From Sphingomonas sp. BK580 (GTDB lineage Bacteria > Pseudomonadota > Alphaproteobacteria > Sphingomonadales > Sphingomonadaceae), in contig NZ_JACIAY010000001.1 in the NCBI RefSeq assembly GCF_014194975.1, forward strand, positions 248,001-312,000: a DNA stretch of 64,000 nt, given 5' to 3'. Each line of letters opens with the position of its first letter. Position 1 is the stretch's first letter. The translations under genes and the position numbers were made by a program. Below the pieces are notes generated by a model. The model was not told where the DNA came from and searched no databases. It was given only the letters and a program-made list of their open reading frames with translations. This document shows, one piece after another, positions 8,611-16,686 of the stretch.

Positions 8611-11600
8611 TCAGCCGACGTAGCCGAAGGCGTCGCCGGTGAAGCTCAGCTGTCCCGGCTGGATGCCCTTGAGCAGGATCGTGTTGCCGTCGCCCAGGTC
8701 GATCAGCGTGTCGCTGCCCACGTCGGTGACGATCGGCGCGCCGTCGAGCGTGTAGGCCGCGATGTCGATCGTGTCGCCGCGCCCGAAGTCGCGGATCGTG
8801 TCCTTGCCGAAGCCGTCGGCGAACACGAAGCGGTCGCTGCCACTGCCACCGGTGAGCAGGTCGTCGCCGCCGCCGCCGATCAGCGTGTCGTTGCCGGCCT
8901 CCCCGCTCAGCGCATTGGCACCGGCGCTGCCGCGGATGACATTGTTCAGCGCGTTGCCGGTGCCGCTGTAGGCACTGCCGCTGAGCGTGAGGTTCTCGAC
9001 GTTCGCGGCGAGGCGATAGTCGATCGAGGCGAGCACGAGATCGATACCCTCCCCGCTGAGCTCGATCACCTGATCGCCGCGGCTGTCGACGACATAGGTG
9101 TCGTTGCCCGCCTCACCGCGGAGCGTGTCGTCGTCCTTGCCGCCGTCGAGCCGATCGTCGCCGGCGCCGCCGAAGAGCGTGTCCCTGCCGCTGCCGCCGT
9201 AGAGCTTGTCATTGCCCTCCCAGCCGCGCAGCAGGTCGTTGCCGTCCACGCCCCACAGCGAATCGGCGCCGCCGGTACCGTAGAGGTCGTTGTCGAGCCC
9301 GTTGCCCGTGCCCGAACGCGCCGCGCCCGTGAGATACAGCTTCTCGACGTGGGAGCCGAGCGTATAGTCAATGGCGGCGTAGACGGTGTCGGTGCCCTGG
9401 TTGGGATCCTCGATCACCACGTCGCCCCGGTTGTCGACGACATAGGTGTCGTTGCCCTGCTCGCCGCGCAGCACGTCGGCGCCGCTGCCGCCGTCGAGCC
9501 GGTCGTCCCCCAGCCCGCCGAACAGGACGTCGCTGCCGGCGTCGCCGAACAGGCTGTCGTTGCCACGCATGCCATGCAATTCGTTGGCCAGCGCGTTGCC
9601 GAGGAGCGTGTCGTTGCCGTCGCCGCTGACCGCATTCTCGATCTGCGTGCCGGTGCCGATGGTGAAGGCCCTGGTGCCGCCGAAGCTGGTCACGCCGCCC
9701 TGCTTGAGCGAGATCGTCACGTCGCTGGCGATCGCGGCGGCGTTGATCCAGTCGGTGCCGCCGTCGCTGTCGACCAGCGTGCGCCGCCCGCCCTCGCCCG
9801 CGATCGCGGCCATGGTGAAGAACTCGTTGGTGTAGGTGTAGACGTCGCCCGTCCCCGGCGCGGCACCGTACATGTCGAGCTTGAGGGTGTTCACGGTGGT
9901 GCGGTTGGCGTCATAGGTGCCGAACACGCCGGCGGTCTGTTCGAACTGGAAGGTCCAGGTTCCGAGCGTGTCGACTCCGCGGAAGCCGCTGAGCCCGAAG
10001 GTGAAGGTCTGCGACGAGCCGGTGACGGTGGTGGCGTTTGTATCGCTCAGGTCGATGTAGCCCTCCGTCCCGTCGGGCGCGATCAGCTTGATCTTCAGCC
10101 CGACCGCGCTGGTGTTGAGCAGCGAGGTGCCGTCGCCGAGCAGGGTGGCGAAGTTGAGCGTGAGGTCGAGGTGCTCGATGTCGACGTTCTGGGTGACGCG
10201 GAACTGGAAGCTGGTCGGCGTACCGACGAAGTCGTGGAACTGCGTCAGCGCAGTGTCCGCCTTGGTGGCGACCGAGGTCTTGACGACGCGGATCGTACCA
10301 GTGGTGGCGCTGACCTCATTGTCGCTGGTCTTGGCCGCGCCGAACAGCGACCACACCTCGGCGAGCCGTACCGCATTATAGGCGTCGACCGCGCCATAGC
10401 CGTAGTCGTTGCTGAAGTGCATCGCGCCGCCGTTCCATCCGGCGTCGTCGCCGTTGAGCTGGAACTGGCGATTGTTCAGCACGTAGGTGAGGCCGCTGAT
10501 CGTCGAGGTCGCCGCGGTCTGCCCGGTGTCGAAGGCGACCGGCAGCTTGGCCGAGGCGGCGAGGATGTCCTTGACGTCGCGCCAGCCGAGCTCGCTGTTG
10601 GCGTCGAGGATCAGGCTGACGACGCCGCTCACCACCGGGGTCGCGCCCGACGTGCCGCCGAAGGAGTCGGTGTAATCCTCGGCGCCGCCGGGCTTCGCTA
10701 TCGTATTGTAGCCGTCGCGGCCGAGCAGGTCGGTGGTCACCTGGCCGGTACCGCCGAGCTCGGCATAATCGTTCGACGGCGCCGACACGAGCAGGTGCGC
10801 GCCGCTGTCGACATATTGCGACGAGCTGCCGTCGACCTCGCGATACGAACCGACGGTGACGATGTGGCGGTCGCTCTTCCAGCTGTCGGCCTGACCGTCG
10901 ATCACGTCGTTGCCGGCGGCGGCGACGTGGACCGTGCCGAGCCCGCCACGTCCCTCGGCCGAGCCGTAGCTGAGCGCCGTCACCATCCCGTTGGCGAACG
11001 AGCCCGCCGTGGTCCGGGCCGCGGAGGTGGAGACATAATCGAGCCCGCCCCAGCTGTGATTGGTGACGTCGTAGCGCGCCGACTGCTTCACCGCCTCGAA
11101 GAACTTGGTGAGATCGGCGCCGTTGACGAAGATCCCCTCCTTCGAATCGTCCTCCGAATAGGGGTCGAAGATGTTCACACCGGTGACGTGCGCGCCGTAA
11201 GCGACGCCCACCCCGCCCGCGCCGTTGCGCTCGGCCGCGATCAGCCCGGCGACGGAGGTGCCGTGCGGGCCCGAGGCGGGGCGATAGTCGCCGTCATAGA
11301 CCTTGCCGTCGACCACCACCTGCTTGGAGGCGTCGTAATTGCCGTCGAGGTCCCAGTGCGCATATTGCACGCCGGAGTCGTAGACGCCGACGGTCACGCC
11401 CTTGCCGGTATAGTCCTTCCACACCGTCTGGAGGTCGCCGAGGCGCTGGAGATGCCACTGGTCCTTGGCGAGCGGATCGGCGACGTCGATCGCGTACAGC
11501 TTGAACGCGGTGGTCACCGCCCTGCCGGTCGAGAGATCGAAGGCCGGGATCGGCGCGGCGGCCGCCGTCGGCGCGGCGACACTGGGCTGAGCGCTCAGCG

Positions 11601-11748
11601 CGGCGCCGTCGAGCGGACCCGTCGTGGCGCGCTGCCCGACGGAACCGGCGCGCACCGGTGCGAGCGCGGCCATGTCGCCAGGGCCGTAGGTGCCCTGGTC
11701 GATCCGCTGCCCGGCCATCCGCGGCGCTGTGTTGAGCTTCGATGCCAT
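8611..11748 (-). CDS. Secreted S8 (subtilisin-like) serine protease with P-domain and RTX repeats
   Basis: This is a large extracellular protease of 1045 residues. The catalytic triad is D124 (GVYDSG), H162 (GPHGTSVAG) and S367 (GGTSGATP), with oxyanion N280. A proprotein-convertase P-domain follows at about residues 505-650. From about residue 720 there are Ca-binding RTX nonapeptides (GGxGxDxLxG type). They include two tandem copies of a longer module containing NDTYVVD and ending near NxLxGxxGAD/N. It has no Sec signal peptide. RTX repeats and a C-terminal region typical of type I substrates point to export by an ABC/MFP/TolC system, which is not encoded in this window. ATG 11748 is chosen; an upstream in-frame extension to 11853 is Gly/Asp-rich and unlikely. 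An I78 inhibitor gene lies just upstream on the same strand. Confidence 0.92.
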   Translation of the reverse strand: MASKLNTAPRMAGQRIDQGTYGPGDMAALAPVRAGSVGQRATTGPLDGAALSAQPSVAAPTAAAAPIPAFDLSTGRAVTTAFKLYAIDVADPLAKDQWHLQRLGDLQTVWKDYTGKGVTVGVYDSGVQYAHWDLDGNYDASKQVVVDGKVYDGDYRPASGPHGTSVAGLIAAERNGAGGVGVAYGAHVTGVNIFDPYSEDDSKEGIFVNGADLTKFFEAVKQSARYDVTNHSWGGLDYVSTSAARTTAGSFANGMVTALSYGSAEGRGGLGTVHVAAAGNDVIDGQADSWKSDRHIVTVGSYREVDGSSSQYVDSGAHLLVSAPSNDYAELGGTGQVTTDLLGRDGYNTIAKPGGAEDYTDSFGGTSGATPVVSGVVSLILDANSELGWRDVKDILAASAKLPVAFDTGQTAATSTISGLTYVLNNRQFQLNGDDAGWNGGAMHFSNDYGYGAVDAYNAVRLAEVWSLFGAAKTSDNEVSATTGTIRVVKTSVATKADTALTQFHDFVGTPTSFQFRVTQNVDIEHLDLTLNFATLLGDGTSLLNTSAVGLKIKLIAPDGTEGYIDLSDTNATTVTGSSQTFTFGLSGFRGVDTLGTWTFQFEQTAGVFGTYDANRTTVNTLKLDMYGAAPGTGDVYTYTNEFFTMAAIAGEGGRRTLVDSDGGTDWINAAAIASDVTISLKQGGVTSFGGTRAFTIGTGTQIENAVSGDGNDTLLGNALANELHGMRGNDSLFGDAGSDVLFGGLGDDRLDGGSGADVLRGEQGNDTYVVDNRGDVVIEDPNQGTDTVYAAIDYTLGSHVEKLYLTGAARSGTGNGLDNDLYGTGGADSLWGVDGNDLLRGWEGNDKLYGGSGRDTLFGGAGDDRLDGGKDDDTLRGEAGNDTYVVDSRGDQVIELSGEGIDLVLASIDYRLAANVENLTLSGSAYSGTGNALNNVIRGSAGANALSGEAGNDTLIGGGGDDLLTGGSGSDRFVFADGFGKDTIRDFGRGDTIDIAAYTLDGAPIVTDVGSDTLIDLGDGNTILLKGIQPGQLSFTGDAFGYVG

Positions 11749-11874
11749 GCCTGTCTCACTCCCGGTGAAGGTCGGCCGGCCGGGGATGCACGAGCACGCG
11801 GCGGTGGTGCCGCCGTTGTCGTCGTCGCCGCTTCCCTGATCGGTCGGACGCACGTTTCTGCTCGAGCGTCGATG

Positions 11875-11903
11875 AGGTTAACTGTGGTTGTGGAGGCTGA
11901 CAA
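11875..11903 (-). promoter_or_regulatory. Candidate promoter of the RTX protease
   Basis: On the minus strand TTGTCA (11903-11898) and TAACCT (11880-11875) are separated by exactly 17 nt. This fits a sigma-70-type promoter and would leave a leader of roughly 120 nt before the protease ATG. The 286-nt gap between the protease and the inhibitor gene holds nothing else I can name. Confidence 0.4.
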
Positions 11904-12034
11904 GGCGAAGAATTTCAGCACTGCAATAAAGCGAGATCGGCCGAAACGTTCGTTACAGTTCTTCCGCAAAGCTACTCCGCACCGTTTCGTACCGTCCCGG
12001 CTCCACAGCCTTCCGGAACGCGTGCGTCGCTCAC

Positions 12035-12352
12035 TCAGCCGCAGGTGATCGCGACGACGCGCCCGGCCGAGTCGAGGATGACGTTGAGCCGATCCTCGCG
12101 CAGGTCCGTCGTTCGCGGCTGACCGACGCGCAGCAGTCGCACCTCGCGATGGCCGTCGCCCAGCAGTGGTGCGCGCATCGCCTCGGACCATCGCTTGCCG
12201 ACGAGATCCGCGGCGCCGCAGCTGGTCGCCGCTCCCGCGCCCGCGAGCCGGCGCTGCTGCGCGCCGGGCGGCGGCAGGCGCGAGCGGCCTGGTGCCTGCT
12301 GGTCGGGCGCGTCGGTCATCAGCGTCGCTCCGAGGACGAGGAGAATGAACAT
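12035..12352 (-). CDS. I78-family peptidase inhibitor
   Basis: This 105-residue protein matches the I78 (elastase-type) inhibitor family. It has a first Cys followed by LVGKRW, then the core VRLLRVGQPRTT and DLREDRLNVILD, ending with VVAITCG, whose Cys would pair with the first. GGAGGGG lies 6 nt before the ATG at 12352. The N-terminus is a short hydrophobic stretch (MFILLVLGATLM), which suggests export or membrane attachment, although no clear cleavage site or lipobox is seen. I78 proteins inhibit serine proteases. Its position directly upstream of, and on the same strand as, the secreted subtilase suggests that it protects the producer or restrains the enzyme. That pairing is an inference. 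Confidence 0.85.
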   Translation of the reverse strand: MFILLVLGATLMTDAPDQQAPGRSRLPPPGAQQRRLAGAGAATSCGAADLVGKRWSEAMRAPLLGDGHREVRLLRVGQPRTTDLREDRLNVILDSAGRVVAITCG

Positions 12353-12499
12353 GGCGGCCCCTCCGGCTGGGACGATGGACCACTATAAGCGATCGCGCGT
12401 CGAGCAGGGAAGCGGTCACCCGTCGGCCGACCTGGCCCCGGCCTTTTCCAAGCGTTTTCGCGGGATGACAGCCGCGACCGACTATGTCACAGGCCCGCC

Positions 12500-12643
12500 A
12501 TGATCGACGTCACTCGCGAACTCGTCGCTTATGCGATCATCGGAGCGGTCCTTCTGGTCGCCGTGCCGACGGCGATCGTCCTGCTGCGCCGACGCCATCG
12601 CCAGAAGCTGCGGCGGCGCGGCATCAAGCGCTTCGGCCATTGA
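12500..12643 (+). CDS. Small single-pass membrane protein (hypothetical)
   Basis: This is a 47-residue frame, MIDVTRELVAYAIIGAVL... onward, with one hydrophobic segment (about residues 9-28). It ends in a very basic tail (LLRRRHRQKLRRRGIKRFGH). The composition and length look like a genuine small inner-membrane protein with a cytosolic arginine-rich tail rather than noise, and a similar design is seen in other sphingomonads. No function can be given. A clear Shine-Dalgarno sequence is not visible, which lowers confidence. Confidence 0.5.
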   Translation: MIDVTRELVAYAIIGAVLLVAVPTAIVLLRRRHRQKLRRRGIKRFGH

Positions 12644-12704
12644 GCGCCTGATCCGCTGGGAAGCGGATACTGGTCAGGGCCCGCCGCGCCGCGCGCACCG
12701 TATG

Positions 12705-12917
12705 TCAACCAGCCCGGCGACGGGCGGCCATCTCCTCGCACAAGCGCTCCACGGTGCTGCTGCCGGTTGACCGAAACAGCCCCGGGACCAGCGCGTGGAT
12801 CAGGCACGCCGCTCCCGCGCCGATCAGGGAGAGCCCGAAGCGGGAGGCGACGCGCGCGTGCGCGACGTAGCTCTCACCGGCCGCGCGAGGATGATCGACG
12901 AACATTCGGCTGAGCAT
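12705..12917 (-). CDS. DUF6356 family small membrane protein
   Basis: This 70-residue protein has the DUF6356 pattern: basic/aromatic start MLSRMFVDHP, the conserved ESYVAHARVASRFG, a hydrophobic segment LIGAGAACLIHALVPGLF, and TGSSTVERLCEEM near the end. It is probably an inner-membrane protein of unknown function. AGGAGG lies just upstream of the ATG. It is divergent from the Lrp-type regulator, with about 110 nt between the two starts. Confidence 0.8.
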   Translation of the reverse strand: MLSRMFVDHPRAAGESYVAHARVASRFGLSLIGAGAACLIHALVPGLFRSTGSSTVERLCEEMAARRRAG

Positions 12918-13027
12918 GGCGTGCCTCCTCCACTAGAGGAGGATCATAGCCGCGTTCGCGCGTGAAATGCGTCTCTTCGGCCCACTTTATGCGGCCGAAT
13001 TCGATGCCGTCATGCTACATTCACGCG

Positions 13028-13495
13028 ATGACGGAGAATATCATTCTTGACGCGACCGATCGGCGCCTCCTCGCTCTCCTCCAGGACGACGCGACGATCT
13101 CGATCGCCGATCTCGCCGCGCGGGTGAGCCTCTCCCCCACGCCGTGCTGGAAGCGGGTGAAGCGGCTCGAGCGAGTCGGCCTGATCCGGTCGCGCGTCGC
13201 GCTGCTCGATCGCGCCGCACTGGGACTCGACGTCACCGTCTTCGTGGCCGTGCGCACCACGCAGCACAGCGACGAGTGGCTGCAGACCTTCGCCGAGGGC
13301 GTGGCTCGGATCCCCGAGGTGGTGGAATTCTACCGGATGAGCGGCGAGGTCGATTACCTGCTCAAGGTCGTGGTGCGTGACATCGCCGATTACGACCGGA
13401 TCTATCGCAAGCTGATCAAGGTCGCGCCGCTGCACGACGTCAGCTCCTCCTTCGCGATGCAGGAGATCAAGTCGACCACCGCCCTGCCGCTCTAG
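13028..13495 (+). CDS. Lrp/AsnC family transcriptional regulator
   Basis: This is a 155-residue feast/famine regulator starting at ATG 13028. The N-terminal winged helix-turn-helix is visible (DRRLLALLQDDATISIADLAARVSLSPTPCWKRVKRLE). The C-terminal RAM/ligand domain carries VVEFYRMSGEVDYLLKVVVRDIADYD and ends with SSFAMQEIKSTTALPL, typical of Lrp. Longer in-frame starts upstream have no domain support. It is convergent with proC, whose stop is 11 nt away. Whether it regulates proC or amino-acid catabolism is not shown by the sequence. Confidence 0.93.
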   Translation: MTENIILDATDRRLLALLQDDATISIADLAARVSLSPTPCWKRVKRLERVGLIRSRVALLDRAALGLDVTVFVAVRTTQHSDEWLQTFAEGVARIPEVVEFYRMSGEVDYLLKVVVRDIADYDRIYRKLIKVAPLHDVSSSFAMQEIKSTTALPL

Positions 13496-13505
13496 GCTCG
13501 ATGAA

Positions 13506-14294
13506 CTATTCGCCCGCCGCCATCTCGGCGCCGCGCCGCGCCACCGCGCACAGCGTCTGCTCGAGCAGCACCGCCAGCGCGCGGTCGCGGTCAAGCACGT
13601 CTAGCCCGGCGCGAGTCATGCCGCCGGGGCTCGCCACCGCGTCCGCCAGCGCGGCCGGGCTACGCTCGCTCGCCGACGCCATCGCCGCCGCACCGTCGAC
13701 GGTCGCGAGCGCCACCGCTCCGGCCTCCGCGCGTGACAGGCCGATCGCGACCCCGCCCGCGGTCAGCGCGTCGACGAAGCGGAACAGGAAGGCGGGGCCG
13801 GTGCCCGACAGCGCGCCAGCGGCGGCGAAGCGTGCGGCGTCGTCGAACCATTCGACCAGGCCCAGCGGCGCGAGGAGCCGGTCCACCACCGCGCGCGCCG
13901 GCGCCGGCGCGCCGGGCGCGTGAACCGCGACCACGCCGCGGCCGAGCTCGACCGGCAGGTTGGGCATGGTCTGGATCGGCACCGGACCGGGGAAGGCGGC
14001 CGCCAGCCGCGCCGGATCGGCCCCGGCGAGCATCGAGATGAGCAGCGGCGCGTCGGCGACCCGGCCGCGATGCAGCGCCGCGACCTCCTCCAGCTGTTGC
14101 GGCTTGATGCCGAGGATCACCGCGTCGGGCGGCGGCGCGTCGGGCAGCTCACGCGCCTGACGCACGCCGACGGGCAGGACGCGATCCTGGCGGTTGACGA
14201 CGTCGACATCCTCGGCCGCGACCGCCCCGCTCGCCAGCCAGCGCCGCAGCATCGCCGAGGCCATGTTGCCGCAGCCGATCATCCACAGCCGCAC
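13506..14294 (-). CDS. proC: Pyrroline-5-carboxylate reductase
   Basis: This enzyme catalyses the last step of proline synthesis, the NAD(P)H-dependent reduction of 1-pyrroline-5-carboxylate. It has 262 residues from GTG 14294, with GAGG about 10 nt upstream. The Rossmann motif is MIGCGNMASAM, followed by ILGIKPQQ, ISMLAG, MPNLPVELGRG and the signature ALSGTGPAFLF...DAL...GLSR near residues 155-185. The C-terminal SPGGMTRAGLDVLD is the family dimerisation motif. It starts 5 nt after the YbjN stop, so YbjN and proC are probably one operon. Confidence 0.95.
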   Translation of the reverse strand: MRLWMIGCGNMASAMLRRWLASGAVAAEDVDVVNRQDRVLPVGVRQARELPDAPPPDAVILGIKPQQLEEVAALHRGRVADAPLLISMLAGADPARLAAAFPGPVPIQTMPNLPVELGRGVVAVHAPGAPAPARAVVDRLLAPLGLVEWFDDAARFAAAGALSGTGPAFLFRFVDALTAGGVAIGLSRAEAGAVALATVDGAAAMASASERSPAALADAVASPGGMTRAGLDVLDRDRALAVLLEQTLCAVARRGAEMAAGE

Positions 14295-14299
14295 GCGCG

Positions 14300-14827
14300 T
14301 CAGGCCTCGCCCGCGGTCTCGACCATCGCCGCGGCGATCGCCTCGCTTGGCGACTTGCCGCCCCACAGCACGAACTGGAACACCGGGTAGAAGCGCTCGC
14401 ACTCGTCGATCGCGGACTCTACCAGCAGCTCGGCCGTGCTCAGCGCCATGGTCGCCTCGCCGTCCTCGGCCTCGATGGCGGTGGCGTTGCGATAGAGCAG
14501 GATCCCGCTGCTCGACCAGATCTCGAAATGCCCCATCCAGAGCTGCTCGTTGACGAGCGCGAGCACCTCGTAGACCGGCGCCCGCCGGCCCTCCGCCACC
14601 TTGACGTCGGGGAAGGCGAGCAGCTGGAGCACGCCATCCTCCTCGCGCCACAGCGCCCGAAGTTCGTACTCAGTCCAGCTGCCCTTGACCGAGGCCGTGA
14701 TCTCGTCCTCGCCGCGCTCGCACGGCCAGCCATGCGCGAGGAAATAGGCCTCGAGCATGTCGAGTGGCGCCTCACCGGCATTGTCGTCGTCGGCCTCGTC
14801 GAGCATCAGTGACTTATCGCTTGGCAC
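14300..14827 (-). CDS. YbjN domain-containing protein
   Basis: This 175-residue protein has a YbjN/type III-chaperone-like fold. It has an acidic N-terminus, LDMLEAYFLAHGWPCERGEDEITA, then EVLALVNEQLWMGHFEIWSSSGILLYRNA and VESAIDECERFYPVFQFVLWGGKSPSEAI. In alphaproteobacteria this gene commonly sits immediately before proC, as here. The molecular role is not established; in E. coli YbjN has been linked to stress and motility regulation. An internal ATG at 14806 is an alternative start. Confidence 0.88.
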   Translation of the reverse strand: MPSDKSLMLDEADDDNAGEAPLDMLEAYFLAHGWPCERGEDEITASVKGSWTEYELRALWREEDGVLQLLAFPDVKVAEGRRAPVYEVLALVNEQLWMGHFEIWSSSGILLYRNATAIEAEDGEATMALSTAELLVESAIDECERFYPVFQFVLWGGKSPSEAIAAAMVETAGEA

Positions 14828-14854
14828 GCGGCCCCCTCTCCTGGCGCGGCGCGA

Positions 14855-15115
14855 TCAGACGCCCGACTTGGCGGCCAGGGCCGCCTCGAGCGTCTCGATC
14901 CGTGCGCGCAGCGCCTCATTCTCGTCGCGCGCCGCGGCCGCCATCGCCTTCACCACCTCGAACTCGTCGCGTGCGACGAAATCGAGACCACCGATCCACT
15001 CGCGCGCGCGGGCGCGGGCATTCGCCTCGGCCTCGCGCCCGACGCCGGCGAGCGTGCCCGCCGCGCCGTTGAAGAGCTTGGCGAGGTCGCCGAACAGATG
15101 GTTCTCGGACTGCAT
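14855..15115 (-). CDS. ubiK: UbiK-like accessory factor (BMFP domain)
   Basis: This is an 86-residue coiled-coil protein of the BMFP/DUF526 family. The N-terminal SENHLFGDLAKLFNGAAGTLAGVGREAEA precedes LDFVARDEFEVVKAMAAAARDENEALRARIETLEAAL, a long C-terminal coiled coil. UbiK proteins assist the aerobic ubiquinone biosynthesis complex and bind lipids. It sits between TspO and YbjN-proC on the same strand. Confidence 0.85.
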   Translation of the reverse strand: MQSENHLFGDLAKLFNGAAGTLAGVGREAEANARARAREWIGGLDFVARDEFEVVKAMAAAARDENEALRARIETLEAALAAKSGV

Positions 15116-15139
15116 AAGATCAATTTCCTGTAGAGGCGC

Positions 15140-15661
15140 TTAACCGACCATCTGGGACGCCGCGGCCGGCGACACAAGCCGTTCCGCGTCGGGGTTGAGC
15201 TGATCGATACGCCAGTTGAGCGTGCCGGCGAAACCCAGCCACATCATATACGGGACGAGCAGCCACGCGGCGCGACGGCGCACCTGCGCGAAGACGAACG
15301 CGGTGAGGATCGTCAGTCCCAGGATGGCGACGATCAGCAGGAACGCCGCCGAGACCTGGTGCGCGCCGAAGAAGAGCGGCGTCCACAGCAGGTTGCCGGC
15401 GAGTTGCGCGGCGAACAGCGCGACCGCGAGCCAGCGCAGCCGCGCCCCCCGCGCGCTCAGCACCAGCGCCAACGCCACGCCCATCATCACGTACAGCAGC
15501 GACCAGGCGACCGGGAACAGCCAGCCCGGCGGGGTCAGCTCGGGCTTGGCCAGCGCGCGATACCAGCCGTTGGCGTCGCCCGACGGCACCGTGCGCCCCG
15601 ACAGGAAGCCGAGCAGCAGCACGCCGGGCACCGCCACCGCCGCCCAGCGCAGGAACGACAT
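15140..15661 (-). CDS. tspO: TspO/MBR family protein (tryptophan-rich sensory protein)
   Basis: This is a 173-residue five-helix membrane protein from ATG 15661 (GGGAG upstream). The family motif PPGWLFPVAWSLLYVMMG is intact. It is followed by GNLLWTPLFFGAHQVSAA, and by LVPYMMWLGFAGTLNWRIDQLN with the conserved aromatic residues of helix 5. TspO proteins bind porphyrins and affect tetrapyrrole and photosynthesis-gene regulation in alphaproteobacteria. A longer frame to 15742 adds only a charged, non-conserved segment. Confidence 0.92.
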   Translation of the reverse strand: MSFLRWAAVAVPGVLLLGFLSGRTVPSGDANGWYRALAKPELTPPGWLFPVAWSLLYVMMGVALALVLSARGARLRWLAVALFAAQLAGNLLWTPLFFGAHQVSAAFLLIVAILGLTILTAFVFAQVRRRAAWLLVPYMMWLGFAGTLNWRIDQLNPDAERLVSPAAASQMVG

Positions 15662-15769
15662 CCGCAGCTGCTCCCTGGAAGCGACACCTCCCACTTTCGT
15701 CTCCCGATCGGTCCGTCTCGGCACTGCTGCCGCAACGTCCACCTCAGGTAAATGGTGCTTGTACCATTT

Positions 15770-16504
15770 TCACCCCCGAGCCGCGGCGACGAGGAACTCG
15801 ACATTGCCCTCGGGTCCCGTGATCGGGCTCTCGACCACGCCCCGGACCCGCCAGCCGCCTCGCTCCAGCCACGCGGCGACCTCCGCGCAGACGCGCGCGT
15901 GCACCGCGGGATCACGCACCACCCCGCCCTTGCCCACCTCGGGGCGACCGGCCTCGAACTGCGGCTTGATCAGCGCCATGACTCGCCCGCCCGGGCGGAC
16001 GAAGCCGAGCGGCACCTCGAGCACCTTGGCCAGACCGATGAAGCTCGCGTCGCACACCACCAGGTCGATCGGCTCGGGCACGTGCGCGGCGGTGAGCAGC
16101 CGCGCGCTGGTCTGCTCGTGGACGACGACGCGCGAGTCCTGGCGCAGCTTCCAGGCGAGCTGGTTGGTGCCGCTGTCGACCGCGTAGACCCGCGCCGCGC
16201 CGCGGCTGAGCAGCACGTCGGTGAAGCCGCCGGTCGAGCTGCCGACGTCGATCGCCACCGCGCCCGTGACATCCCAGCCGAGTTGGTCGAGCCCGTGCGC
16301 CAGCTTGATCCCGCCGCGCGACACCCAGGGGTGGTCACGCCCGCGCACCTCCAGCGCCACGTCGTCGGCGAGCGCCTGACCGGGCTTGTCGACCTTGCGC
16401 TCGCCGGCGAAGACCAGCCCCGCCATCACCAGCGCCTGCGCGCGGGTGCGCGACTCGGCGAGGCCGCGATCGACGAGCATCTGGTCCACGCGCTGCTTGG
16501 GCAT
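15770..16504 (-). CDS. tlyA: TlyA family RNA methyltransferase / hemolysin A-like
   Basis: This is a 244-residue protein with an N-terminal S4 RNA-binding domain (KQRVDQMLVDRGLAESRTRAQALVMAGLV). A class I SAM-dependent methyltransferase domain follows, with K67 in VSRGGIKL and the SAM motif AIDVGSSTGGFTDVLL at residues 84-99. VVCDASFIGL and ALIKPQFEAGR complete the FtsJ/TlyA pattern. TlyA of mycobacteria 2'-O-methylates 16S and 23S rRNA; the same activity is inferred here. The dxs gene that often precedes it is not in the window. Confidence 0.93.
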   Translation of the reverse strand: MPKQRVDQMLVDRGLAESRTRAQALVMAGLVFAGERKVDKPGQALADDVALEVRGRDHPWVSRGGIKLAHGLDQLGWDVTGAVAIDVGSSTGGFTDVLLSRGAARVYAVDSGTNQLAWKLRQDSRVVVHEQTSARLLTAAHVPEPIDLVVCDASFIGLAKVLEVPLGFVRPGGRVMALIKPQFEAGRPEVGKGGVVRDPAVHARVCAEVAAWLERGGWRVRGVVESPITGPEGNVEFLVAAARG

Positions 16505-16686
16505 GGCCCCCTATCGCGTCGCTTCGACCGTGCCGCAACCGCTCGTCGCTCGGCCGCCTCCGTTCGCGTCAAATGCTGCGCCGCAGGATTGCCGATCGAT
16601 TTAGTAGGCAATAGCTAAGCGTCAGAGGCCGCGGCCGTGCCGACCCCTAGACCGATCGCCGCGGTCTCACCAACAGGAGGTGTGTC

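Noticed and set aside
9349..12048. An 899-codon plus-strand frame opposite the RTX protease
   Set aside because: It is antisense to a clearly coding, domain-complete protease; its Gly/Val/Glu-rich product has no motif.
14764..15143. Plus-strand frames over YbjN and UbiK
   Set aside because: Ser/Arg/Ala-rich shadows opposite two recognised genes.
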